Origin: Polyodon spathula
Taxonomy: Eukaryota > Chordata > Actinopteri > Acipenseriformes > Polyodontidae
Direction: 5' to 3'
Length of the DNA stretch: 64,000 nucleotides
Assembly (NCBI RefSeq): GCF_017654505.1
Contig: NC_054558.1
Coordinates: 10,173,798 to 10,237,797 of the forward strand
In this document: positions 31,850 through 41,286 of the stretch, in pieces
Numbering within the stretch: position 1 is the stretch's first letter
Layout: the number at the start of each line of letters is the position of its first letter
Made by a program: the position numbers and the translations under genes
The notes under the pieces: generated by a model
What the model saw: the letters and a program-made list of their open reading frames with translations, nothing else
What the model was told of the DNA's origin: nothing
Database searches by the model: none

Positions 31850-32410
31850 TGAGTACAGTGTAGTTACAGTATTAAGTTCTATGTGCAGTGACTGTGTGAT
31901 TACAGTGCAGTGACAGTATTAAGCTCTATGAGTAGGGACTGTACGATTACAGTGCAGTTACAGTATTAAGTTCTATGTCTAGTGACTGTATGATTACAGT
32001 GTAGTTACAGTATTAAACTCTATGTGTAGTGACTGTATGATTACAGTGTAGTTACAGTATTAAGTTCTATGTGCAGTGACTGTGTGATTACAGTGCAGTG
32101 ACAGTATTAAGCTCTATGAGTAGGGACTGTGTGATTACAGTGTAGTTACAGTATTACGCTCCATGTGTAGTGACTGTGTGATTACAGTGTAGTACAGTAT
32201 TAAGCTCTATGAGTAGGGACTGTACGATTACAGTGCAGTTACAGTATTAAGTTCTATGTGTAGTGACTGTATGATTACAGTGTAGTTACAGTATTAAGCT
32301 CTATGTGCAGTGACTGTGATTACAGTGTAGTTACAGTATTAAGCTCTATGAGTAGTGATTGTGTGATTACAGTGCAGTTACAGTATTAAGCTCTATGTGT
32401 AGTTACAGTG
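31850..32410. repeat. About 47-bp minisatellite, some 12 copies
   Basis: The unit reads roughly TGTAGTGACTGTATGATTAC, AGTGTAGTTACAGTATTAAG, CTCTATG. Variants include CAGTGACTGTG and GAGTAGGGACTGT, with some units shorter by two or three bases. Higher-order pairs (units with GAGTAGGGACTGT recurring at about 31930, 32118 and 32209) are visible. Confidence 0.92.
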
Positions 32411-33087
32411 TCATACTGTTTAGTTATGGAATGAGCTTTGTGGGTCTGAATTCCACTTGGGTATAGAATTAGATTAAAAGGAAAGGATCTACTCTACTAA
32501 AATGTTTTAATAAGATATATTGAGCTGCCTGCCTGCCTCCTCCCTGTGATCATTCCTATATATCCTTGATGTGCTTTTGAGAATGCTGTTAAAAAATTAA
32601 CAGAAGCAGCGCTGTTGTTTTTCATTCTGTGCACAGACCATTTCTCCATTATTGCTGTCATGTTCACACCAGGGCTTTAAAATCAGCCATTTACTTTACA
32701 ATTCCCTGATGTATCCCTTGACACGCTGTGCTGAATATTACTGCTTTGAATGTTCCTCTGGTAGCGCAGTGTGCCAATCAACCTCGCCAAAGAAACTTGT
32801 GACAAACTCAATGACACACAAAGAGGACTGGCAATGTGTGAAGCAGCATATTAGAAAATACAATTTCAGGTATTGTCTCAGACCTCACTGGCCGTCAGAA
32901 AACATGCAATTCCACTCTCACCGCTAGGTTATTTCCTAGTGACTCGTGTTAAAAGCATTGTTGGCCATTGACTTCATTCACAATCACATTTTCAGCACAT
33001 GAAGAGTGTGTGTTATTTAGGTGGTGTGAGTAGGATATTAGTTATTGGACCTTAGTGTGCGAGTGGTCTGTGATAAGTCTAAAGATG
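32411..33087. other. No recognised gene
   Basis: A 91-codon frame (32652-32927) has several Cys but no pattern I know. Otherwise featureless. Confidence 0.4.
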
Positions 33088-33362
33088 TACAGCTATGGCC
33101 AAAAGTGTTGCATCACCCTGCAGAATTAACAATTTTTTTTTATTCCTAATGAATGAAATCTGCTGAATAATGTTATGTTAACATATTGAATTACATTCCG
33201 CTTTGTAGTTTTCCATATACTTAATGAAAAACTTACAAAAATGGAAAAATGTGACTTTTCAAAATCTAACGTGAAATACTGTACTATTATTATGGCTTCA
33301 GGTAGGCTTTTGTAATATAATTGTTTTGTTTCTTTGATTACATGATGTTAAATAAAATACCT

Positions 33363-33445
<83 letters not shown>

Positions 33446-33478
33446 CAAGGTGCTGCAAAACGTTTGCCTATAGCTGTA
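33088..33478. mobile_element. Tc1/mariner-type MITE with internal (TA)n expansion
   Basis: It is flanked by TA on both sides (33088-33089 and 33477-33478). The left end, CAGCTATGGCCAAAAGTGTT (then GCATCACC), pairs with the right end GGTGCTGCAAAACGTTTGCC (then TATAGCTG) as an imperfect inverted repeat of about 29 bp. Such CAGCTATGGCCAAAAG ends are known from fish Tc1-like elements. There is no transposase frame. About 76 bp of (TA)n (33367-33442) have grown inside it. Confidence 0.85.
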
Positions 33479-34965
33479 TACAATATGGTATTAGACTGTT
33501 GAGAAGTGGCTTAGCAGTACGACTAAGGCAGTATAATACAACCCATGCATTTAGCAGTGGGACTAAGGCAGTATAATACAACCCATGCAGTTTCAGCATT
33601 CGGTGCAATGCTTAACAGTGATGACTACTCAACATGCAATTATTAATTGATTGCCCAAATGATAAATGATTTTCCTCATTTAAAATGACATTTCAGATTA
33701 AAGCTTCAGAGGCTCATTCAGATCTCAGATGTGCTTCACCTAGCTTATCTCATAATAGCTAACAAGCCAGTGCCACATCTTTTTTTTCTTAATTGAGTTT
33801 AACAGAAACCTCTGGTTTAATGCTGTAGAAGTTATCGTGGAGTCTGGAGTTTCACATTACCATATCCCTCAGATTTGTTCAGAACAGGCTGTCTTCATAC
33901 ACTGAATTGTATTTGCCCTGTGGGCCCACTATACAGTATGCATAGGGTGTGCTGAGGCCTTCTCTTCATATTGAGGGACTCAGGCAATATTAACTCCCAT
34001 GTGAGTGTATTCTGACAGACGGCGGCAGACTGCTACTCTCCCTGACCTGGAGCTTTCTGTGGATTTGTCTTCTTTACACTAAGCCTGTATTTGTATGCAT
34101 GCAACATGCAGTAATGATCCTTTCAAATCTCCAGATGTTTTCACTGCACTTTTCCTTTTAAACTCACCAGTTTATTGAACTGAAATTGTATTTATTGAAC
34201 AAAAGTGCAGTGCGACTGTAAACATATTTAAAACACAATGACACAGCATAGATTCATTGCATACATCCCAACGACAAGACACTCAAGGAGAACAAATGTG
34301 ATTAATCCCACGGATGTTGGGACATTTGTAAAAGCATTCACTGGTGCATCTTAATTTGTGCACTTAATTTATCTACGTTGCGGTAAATCCTTGCATGGAT
34401 GGCTGGGTTTGTATTTTCTCTGGTGTGGATTCTGTGCATTGAGCCTCTGCACAAGCTATACAGCAGGGAAGAGGAACTAAAACAGGGTTACTGGCAAGCT
34501 GTTCAATGCACCCTGTGGACACTAAAACTAAGAGAGGGGACATTAAGCCACTAACTGATATTGAGCTCAACGGACCGGTAATTCTGCAGGTTGGCAAGCT
34601 TGCTATTGATCACAGAGGGCACAGGTTCAATGCAAGGGCTCACACTGTAAATAACCATAGGAGTTAAGTAATCCCAGTGGTCCTGTGGACTTAGAAGGCT
34701 CTTGTATAAAATCTTTAATTTTTGCACACAACCTGCCAGTGAGGGTATTAAAAAAGTTGTGGCTGGGGAGAAGGTTAATCTAGGGCTGAATGTGCTTAGC
34801 AGCAGAGAATACTGTGTGAGGCCTGAGATCTGTGATCGGGGTACAATAGCAACAGTAGTTGGCTGTACATCTGAAAATGAAGCAGGGATTTACCTGGTGC
34901 TGCATTTATTATAATAATAAAAATAATAAAAATAAAACTAATCTCATTATTATAAGCATACATTC
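33479..34965. other. About 1.5 kb without a recognised gene
   Basis: One short duplicated phrase (TTAGCAGT(A/G)(C/G)GACTAAGGCA then GTATAATACAACCCATGCA) occurs at about 33510 and 33551. No coding domain is visible. Confidence 0.4.
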
Positions 34966-35053
34966 CAAACTGGTCCTCCTAGAGAGTTCACCCTCTAGTC
35001 TCTGTATGTCGCTTTGGATAAAAGTGTGTGCTAAATGACTAAATAATAATAAT
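34966..35053 (+). repeat. Dispersed fish repeat tail (GTCGCTTTGGATAAAAG type)
   Basis: TATGTCGCTTTGGATAAAAG followed by TGTGTGCTAAATGACTAAAT is a motif seen very widely at the ends of dispersed repeats in fish genomes. Only this end is recognisable here. Confidence 0.6.
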
Positions 35054-35054
35054 G

Positions 35055-35085
<31 letters not shown>

Positions 35086-35121
35086 CTTCTTCTTCTTCTT
35101 CTTCTTCTTCTTCTTCTTCTT

Positions 35122-35152
<31 letters not shown>

Positions 35153-35205
35153 TGGTTCTTCTTCTTCATCTTCTTCTTCTTCTTCTTCTTCTTCTTCTTC
35201 TTCTA
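35054..35205. repeat. (TTC)n microsatellite
   Basis: About 49 TTC trinucleotides with two small interruptions near 35151 and 35167. It produces poly-Ser, poly-Leu and poly-Lys open frames that are not genes. Confidence 0.97.
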
Positions 35206-35299
35206 AATATGGTAGACCACATATCAAGACTAGCAGAAAATAAGTTGAAAACCCTGTCTGCTGGAACATGCTCACACCCCATCGACAGAGAGTGGAAGA

Positions 35300-35626
35300 G
35301 ACAGCGAGTGAGAGAAGTACAGGCGTGGAAAAGTACAGAGCAGTTTAGAAGCAGTAAGGATAAATTGCATCGTTAATTGCTTTAATCAGAAAACACAGGA
35401 CACAGGGGAAACACAGCAGCAGCAGCTCAAAGTCAAAGAGCCGCCTGTGTTTTTCTGATAACAAACAAGCTGAAACTCAGAGCAGCCGACCGAGTGAGGG
35501 GAGGAGCCAACAGCACAGCAGAACAACGCAGTAAAACGAGGTAGTCTTCCCAGCGACAGCGAGTAGAAGCGACAGCGAGTGGGAGAAGTACAGGCGTGGA
35601 AAAGTACAGAGCAGTTTAGAAGCAGT
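35300..35626 (+). promoter_or_regulatory. CR1 leader with duplicated 56-bp block and an inverted repeat
   Basis: GACAGCGAGTGAGAGAAGTA (then CAGGCGTGGAAAAGTACAGA, GCAGTTTAGAAGCAGT) at 35300-35355 recurs at 35571-35626 with a single mismatch, 271 bp apart. Between them, ATCAGAAAACACAGG (about 35386-35401) and CCTGTGTTTTTCTGAT (about 35445-35460) can pair. LINE leaders often hold the internal promoter. A regulatory role for the duplication is inference only. Confidence 0.6.
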
Positions 35627-35685
35627 TTGAAAGCAGGTTGACACCTGCAGAAGAAACTAAACTTAAAAAAAAAAAAACCCTCAAC

Positions 35686-36633
35686 ATGGTCTTCAAGCCA
35701 GTAATCTGTGACACCTGCTTGATGTGGGAAATCCGAGAAAACCCAGCGGAGCTAAACCAAGTGTGCGTAAAGTGTCGCGCGATCCAGGATTTGCATAAAC
35801 TAGTAAGTATGCTAGAAATGCATCTGGAAGAAGTGCAACAGCAACAGGATCTTGAGGAACTGGCACACCCACAATTCATGGAAGTCTGCATCACCCCTAA
35901 CAGACTGAAAGCCACCAGGGAGATAGAAGGTCAGAACAGCTGGGTTCAGGTAGGCAGAAGCAGGGAAAAAAAGAAATTTCGTCAAACACAACCACCAGAA
36001 ATCAAAACAACCAACAAATTTGAGTCACTTCAGAATTTTGATGAGCAGAACCAACAACAAGAGAATGAAAGGAACAACATCCAGGACCCTATTAACAGTG
36101 GTGACCAGACAGCAAAAAGAAAGGAGGTCGTGATTGTTGGGGACTCCATATTGAGAAACACAGCAAGTTCAATTCGCAGTTTGGACCCCCTTACTACAAC
36201 AGTGTGCTGCCTTCCGGGAGCCTCGGACAAGCACATCACTGAGAACGTGGACAGGCTCCTAGAACGAACAGGAGACGACACGGTAGTAGTCGTCCACATC
36301 GGTACAAACAACATTGGAAGAGACAGACCAAAATCCCTGCAGAACAAATTCAGAGAGCTAGGAAGGAAATTAAAAGAGAAAACCAAAACTGTGGTATTTT
36401 CTGGTATACTACCGGCACCTTGCAAATGACCATATGGACAGCTGGAAATAATCAATCAAAACGCATGGCTGAAGACGTGGTGCACACGGGAAGGCTTCAC
36501 CTATCTTGATCATTGGACCACATTCTACAACGAGGACTATCTGTATCGACGGGACAGACTGCACTTAAATAACAAGGGAACCAGTCTACTTGGAGAAAAG
36601 ATCATCGAGCAGGTTCAGAAGCATTTAAACTAG
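35686..36633 (+). pseudogene. CR1 ORF1: Cys-rich N-terminus plus SGNH-esterase-like domain (one nonsense codon)
   Basis: I chose the first ATG in frame (35686, MVFKPVICDTC). The N-terminus has paired Cys (CDTC ... CVKC) that may form a zinc finger. A Gln/Glu-rich coiled-coil-like stretch follows (HLEEVQQQQDLEEL). The C-terminal half starts with VVIVGDSILRNT (block I, GDS) and continues with HIGTNNIGRD (block III, GTNN); RRDRLHLNNKG near 36550 supplies the last block with Asp and His. This is the esterase domain known from CR1 ORF1 proteins. A TGA at 36427-36429 interrupts it, and the frame then continues to TAG at 36631-36633. ORF1 is thought to bind LINE RNA or membranes; this copy makes at most a truncated product lacking the catalytic His. 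Confidence 0.85.
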
Positions 36634-36704
36634 AAAGGAAGGGGGGAGAAATCAACAAAAAAACAGAAGGGAGACCGCATCAAAACAAGAACAACAACTC
36701 AGGT

Positions 36705-38110
36705 AAGACAACCATTAAATGTATTTATCTAAATGCTAGAAGTATCAGAAACAAAATTCTAGAACTTGAAGCTACTGCACTAACAGGTAACTATGATGTG
36801 ATAGGTGTTACAGAAACTTGGTTGTCTGAGAGTGATGGGGACGAATATAATATCTGTGGGTATACACTGTATAGGAAAGACAGGCAGGACAGAAGAGGAG
36901 GAGGGGTAGTGCTATACATAAGAAACAGTCTTGAAGCCCAGGTGTTAAACCTGGACAAAGAAAATAAAACCAAATCAATATGGGTCAGAATAACGGACAA
37001 AAATTCAAAGGGCATAATAATAGGAGCATGCTATAGACCGCCAGATTCAGATGGTGAGCAAAATAATCTGCTATACAATGACATTAGAAATGCGAGTAGC
37101 AAAGGAAAAGCCATACTAATGGGGGATTTCAACTTCCCCCATATAAAATGGGAAAACCCGATGGGTAGCACGAAGGATGAAATTGAAATGGTGGAAATGA
37201 CAAATGACTGCTTCCTAACACAATTTGTCAAGGCACCGACTAGAGGGGAGGCATGCCTTGATTTAGTCTTTTCAAATAACGAAGACAGAATAACTAAAAC
37301 AGAGGTCAGAGAACCACTGGCAAACTCAGACCACAACATGGTCTCATTTCAAGTGTTTTGTAAAACCCAAAAGTAATGACTAAAGCTAAGGTTTACAATT
37401 TTAGAAAAGCAAACTATGAAGGTATGAAACAGAGACTAACTAACAGAAACGAAGTAGACTGGAGTAAAATAGAGAAAACATCCACAGAAGAAGGATGGTT
37501 GTTCTTCAAAAATGTAGTACTAGAGGTGCAAAACAATTACATCCCTAAAGTAGACAAATCTAAATGTAAAACTAAATTGCCAAAATGGTTTAATAGATCA
37601 ATTAAAAAAAATATTCAGCGAAAAAAGGCACTTTACAGAGCATTAAAAAAGGACCAAAAAGAAAGTACAAAGAAAGAGTACACAGAACTGAAAACGCAAG
37701 TCAAAAAGGAAGTTAGAAAGGCCAAGAGAGAAATAGAAATGAACATCGCTAAGGGAGCTAAAACCAATTCCAAAATGTTTTTCCAATATTACAAAAGCAA
37801 GAGAACATTCAAAGAGGAAATTAAATGTTTAAGAGATACAAACATGCCCCACATGTCATCCAGTTCCTATCCAGTTTTAAATAACTTTAGCATAACTGAG
37901 GCAGAAGTGTTAAAGGGACTAGGAGCTCTTAAAATAAACAAATCCCCTGGGCTGGATGAGATCCTCCCAATAGTACTCAAAGAAATGAAAGAAGTAATTT
38001 ACAAACCGCTAACTAAGATCATGCAACAGTCTCTTGACACAGGGGTGGTACTGACAGACTGGAAAATTGCAAACGTATACCGATCCACAAAAAGGGAAAC
38101 AAAGAACTGA
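36705..38110 (+). pseudogene. CR1 ORF2: AP-endonuclease domain and start of RT (frameshifted)
   Basis: The endonuclease frame (open through 37376) shows LNARSIRNK, VTETWL, GGGVVLYI, GACYRPP, MGDFNFPHI and NSDHNMVSF, the standard landmarks of LINE AP-like endonucleases including the Asp-Asn and SDH residues. No ATG sits at the beginning; the apparent start at 36798 is only a GTG. A one-base frameshift at about 37370 leads into the linker frame 37376-38110, rich in Lys and Arg (RKALYRALKKDQKESTKKEY). That frame runs into the RT N-terminus (KINKSPGLDEILP). A one-base deletion near 38078 ends it. About 85 bp are missing at 37843 relative to copy A. The intact protein would nick target DNA and prime reverse transcription. 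Confidence 0.85.
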
Positions 38111-38532
38111 ACCAGGTAACTACAGACCAGTAAGCCTGACTTCTATTATATGCAAACTTATGGAAACTATAATAAGATCCATAATGGAAAATTTACCTAT
38201 ATGGTAACAGTGTCCTGACACAGTCAACATGGTTTTAGGGAAAGGGAGATCGTGCCTAACCCACTTGCTTGATTTTTGTGAGGATCAACATCGATCCATG
38301 GTTTATTTATATTTCCAAAAAGACAAAGTCCCGCACAAACGAATAATTCTCAAACTGAACCAGTAGGGATTCAAGGAAACACATGTACATGGTAATAGGG
38401 AGTGGTTAACATGTAGAAAACAGAAAGTACTTATTAGAGGAAAAACCTCAGAATGGAGTGTGGTAACCAGTGGTGTACCACAGGGATCAGTATTAGGCAC
38501 TCTGCTATTCCTAATCTACATTAATGATTTAG
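38111..38532 (+). pseudogene. CR1 ORF2 RT segment, heavily indel-damaged
   Basis: The nucleotide match to copy A is continuous but broken by many one- to twenty-base deletions. The AFDK part of motif A is largely lost near 38315. The segment ends at ATTAATGATTTAG, where the LTR element begins, and resumes at 41716. TTTAG (38528-38532) is the left target duplication. Confidence 0.85.
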
Positions 38533-38945
38533 CAGGCTGGCGAGTGGATAGAGGCCCAGAGACAGACTGCAGTTCAAAAAAATAACTGTTTTATTATAAA
38601 TAAACAAAAATAAAGTGCACAAGGGCAAAATAACAGATACTCAAACACAAATAAAGCAAAAACAAAACTCACAAAAATAAAGTTTCCAGGCTGGACAATG
38701 CCTTCACTGGATTTAACAAAATTCAAAAAACCACAAAACAAACACCAACCTGCTTCCTCAGCTCCCTCCTCCCAAATGAGAAGCAGAGGCCTCCTTTTAT
38801 ATCAGGTGGCTGGGCGCTGATTGATCGTTAATCAACCTAATCAACTAATCAACCCCAGCCACCTGAACATAATAAACCCAGGCAGGTAGGGGAAGTTAAC
38901 CCCATCCCTGCCAATTTAAAAAGGGCAGAGCTTTGCTCTGCCACA
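38533..38945 (-). repeat. 3' LTR of compact element copy 2
   Basis: 413 bp, homologous to 41287-41715. It misses the terminal TGTGG (plus strand) at the CR1 junction. It has ATAATAAAAC (minus strand, near 38590) and TATAAAAGG (near 38795). Confidence 0.92.
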
Positions 38946-39720
38946 CACCTCCCCCCATGTACAACGTACACCGGCCGCAATCGGCCAACTCCCCCCTTCC
39001 CCCCACCCTCCTCCCCCCCAAGAGTCCAATTATGTCCCTTGGGTGGGCTGTTATGGTGGGTGGTGGTGGGCGGGGTTGATGTCGGATCCCCAAGCCTTCT
39101 TTGGTTGAGGGGCCCCCGAGTGTCCAAGGTAGCATGGCGACGGCGGCCCGGCTCCCTCTGGTGGCGGAGGCGGCGGTCCCTATGGGGGCGCATCCGACGT
39201 AGGCAGGCTCCCTCTGGTTGCGGATGCCGGCGACGGCGCCCGGCTCCCTCTGTTGGCGGAGCGCGGCGGACGGAGGACCGGACTCCGCTGGTGGCGGAAG
39301 GAGGAGCGGCTCCTCTGGTGGAGGAGGCCGCCTCGCTCTGCGGCCGGCACCTCTTGGAGGCGAGGGAGACAGGGCACCGGGTCCGCTGGTGGCGGGGCGG
39401 CTGGCCGGCCCCGGATCCTCCAGGACCGCGGAGCGGCGCGGAGATCCTAACCCTCTCCCGGCGGCCCGGCTCCCTCTGGTGGCGGAGGCGGCGGCCCGGC
39501 TCCCTCTGGTGGCGAGGCGGCGGCTCCTTCCTCTCTGGCTCTGGGAGCCGGCTCCCTCTGGTGGCGGAGGCGGCGGCCCGGCTCCCTCTGGTGGCGGAGG
39601 CGGCGGGCAGGCCCGGCTCCCTCTGGTGGCGGAGGCGGCGGGCTCCGAGAGACCTCGGACGCCCGGCTCCCTCTGGTGGGAGCGAGGCAGGCGGCCCCGG
39701 CTCCCTCTGGTCTGGCGACG
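38946..39720 (-). repeat. PPEGAG-type repeat block of compact LTR element copy 2
   Basis: About 30-bp and longer units contain CGGCTCCCTCTGGTGGCGGA on the plus strand. On the minus strand they read CCACCAGAGGGAGCCG, encoding PPEGAG and, in other frames, HQREPG or ATRGSR. Spacing is less regular than in the neighbouring 36-bp block. It corresponds to the five-copy block at 17500-17680 in copy 1. Plus-strand open frames here (39039-40004, 39218-39853) are shadows. Confidence 0.8.
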
Positions 39721-40650
39721 AGGCGGCAGATCCTCCCTCTCGGGCTCTGAGAGCGGCGGCGGCTCCTCCTCCCTCTCTGGCTCTGAGAGCGGCGGCGGCT
39801 CCTCCCTCTCTGGCTCTGGGAGCGGCGGCGGCCTCCTCCCTCTCGGGCTCTGAGAGCGGCGGCGGCTCCTCCTCCCTCTCGGGCTCTGGGAGCGGCGGCA
39901 GATCCTCCTCCCTCTCTGGCTCTGGGGAGCGGTGGCTCCTCCTCCTCCCTCTCTGGCTCTGGGAGCGACGGCAGCTCCTCACTCCTCTTTGGCTCTGGGA
40001 GTGACGGAGGCTCCTCTTCCCTCTCTGGCTCTGGTAGCGACGGCAGATCCTCCTCCCTCTCTGGCTCTGGGAGCGACGGCAGATCCTCCTCCCTCTCTGG
40101 CTCTGGGAGCGACGGCAGATCCTCCTCCCTCTCTGGCTCTGGGAGCGACGGCAGATCCTCCTCCCTCTCTGGCTCTGGGAGCGACACGCAGATCCTCCTC
40201 CCTCTCTGGCTCTGGGAGCGACGGCAGATCCTCCTCCCTCTCTGGCTCCGGGAGCGACGGCAGATCCTCCTCCCTCTCTGGCTCTGGGAGCGACGGCAGA
40301 TCCTCCTCCCTCTCTGGCTCTGGGAGCGACGGCAGATCCTCCTCCCTCTCTGGCTCTGGGAGCGACGGCAGATCCTCCTCCCTCTCTGGCTCTGGGAGCG
40401 ACGGCAGATCCTCCTCCCTCTCTGGCTCTGGGAGCGACGGCAGATCCTCCTCCCTCTCTGGCTCTGGGAGCGACAGCAGAGATCCTCCTCCCTCTCTGGC
40501 TCTGGGAGCGACGGCAGCTCCTCCCCCCTCTCTGGCTCTGGGAGCGACGGCAGATCCTCACCCCTCTCTGGCTCTGGGGACGACGGCTCACCCCTCTCTG
40601 GCTCCCGGGGAAGGCGGCTCACCCCTCTCTGGCTCCCGGGAAGGCGGCTC
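39720..40650 (-). repeat. 36-bp coding-type minisatellite (EPEREE repeats)
   Basis: More than 20 tandem units of GGCTCTGGGAGCGACGGCAG followed by ATCCTCCTCCCTCTCT (plus strand) are present. The period is 36 bp. On the minus strand the three frames give LPSLPEPEREED, SQSQRGRRICRR and APRAREGGGSAV repeats, all open, because 36 is a multiple of three and no frame of the unit holds a stop. Copy 1 has PEPEREE in the frame following its zinc knuckle (EPPSPEPEREEPTW), so the EPEREED frame (40652-39447) is the likely natural one. A frame change near 40590-40640 separates it from the zinc-knuckle ORF in this copy. Confidence 0.9.
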
Positions 40651-41169
40651 ACCTCTCTTTATTGGAGTGACCGGTGGATCTCCCATGTCTACCGCCAGGT
40701 AATTAACCACCATGAGAGCAACCTCTGGGAAGGATATTGGGTGGTGTTGTTCCTCCCACTGTTCCCACCTCTCCCCATCTCGACGCCACAGCGTGTTGAT
40801 AACTATGGGGAGATCGTGGACGAGGTCTGCCTCAGGGTGCATCAACCAGTCCCAGATCTCCTGGGACGGTGGTGAAGGTGGTGGTGCTGGAGGTAGTGGG
40901 GTGGCCCCTGATGCCCGGGGTGAACACGGCACCTCTTCCTGGGCCTGGTTGTAGGGGCATCCTGCCCAGTTGTGGCCGTCCTCCTCACACCGGCCACACC
41001 AGTTTGCCGGTGGCACGTCTGGGCAGGACCGCCAACGATGGTCCTCCTTCCCGCACCAGGAACACCAGGGGAAGAGGCTGGCCGGGTCCTCCAGCGGTGG
41101 CTGCAACAGCTTACATTTCTTCAGCTGCTGCTTTCCTGCCTTTGCCGCTGTCTGCTCTCCTCTTCCCAT
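40588..41169 (-). CDS. Gag-like protein with two CCHC zinc knuckles (compact LTR element)
   Basis: The ATG at 41169 follows an A/T-rich leader after the primer-binding site. The 193-residue product starts MGRGEQTAAKAGKQQLKK (basic). It carries knuckle 1, CSWCGKEDHRWRSC, and knuckle 2, CGRCEEDGHNWAGC, both exact CX2CX4HX4C, at about residues 37-72. After a Pro-rich linker comes a predicted helical, Trp-rich segment (EIWDWLMHPEADLVHDLP, RRDGERWEQWEEQH) and the start of REPERGEPPS repeats. The frame stops at 40588 inside the repeats, where another frame takes over. Two knuckles suggest nucleic-acid binding as in retroviral nucleocapsid. The order (knuckles first, repeats after) is unlike classical Gag, and I see no capsid fold, protease or RT. 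I infer that it helps package or chaperone the element RNA and that pol is supplied by an autonomous relative. Confidence 0.7.
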   Translation of the reverse strand: MGRGEQTAAKAGKQQLKKCKLLQPPLEDPASLFPWCSWCGKEDHRWRSCPDVPPANWCGRCEEDGHNWAGCPYNQAQEEVPCSPRASGATPLPPAPPPSPPSQEIWDWLMHPEADLVHDLPIVINTLWRRDGERWEQWEEQHHPISFPEVALMVVNYLAVDMGDPPVTPIKRGEPPSREPERGEPPSPGAREG

Positions 41170-41267
41170 TTTTTTTTTTTTTTTCAAAAAAAAAAAAAAA
41201 AAATTATCCCAAAAATTCCAAAAACAAAACAAAAAAAAAATACTGCTCTGAGCCTCTAGGTGGCGCT

Positions 41268-41284
41268 ATCCCACTCTGACACCA
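41268..41284 (-). promoter_or_regulatory. Primer-binding site, tRNA-Leu-like, copy 2
   Basis: On the minus strand TGGTGTCAGAGTGGGAT follows the LTR with the 2-base spacer TT, the arrangement usual for retroviral-type LTR elements. It fits a vertebrate tRNA-Leu 3' end with one base missing. Confidence 0.75.
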
Positions 41285-41286
41285 AA

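Noticed and set aside
34909..35243. Poly-Lys and poly-Ser frames
   Set aside because: They are artefacts of the (TTC)n microsatellite.
38849..40591. A 580-codon minus-strand open frame as a host gene
   Set aside because: It lies inside the LTR element, consists of repeat units and is one of three overlapping open frames of the same array.
39039..40702. Long plus-strand open frames (321, 211 and 256 codons) over the GC-rich block
   Set aside because: They are shadows of the minus-strand coding repeats. Gly/Ser/Arg repeats change frame at will and no start context or domain is visible.
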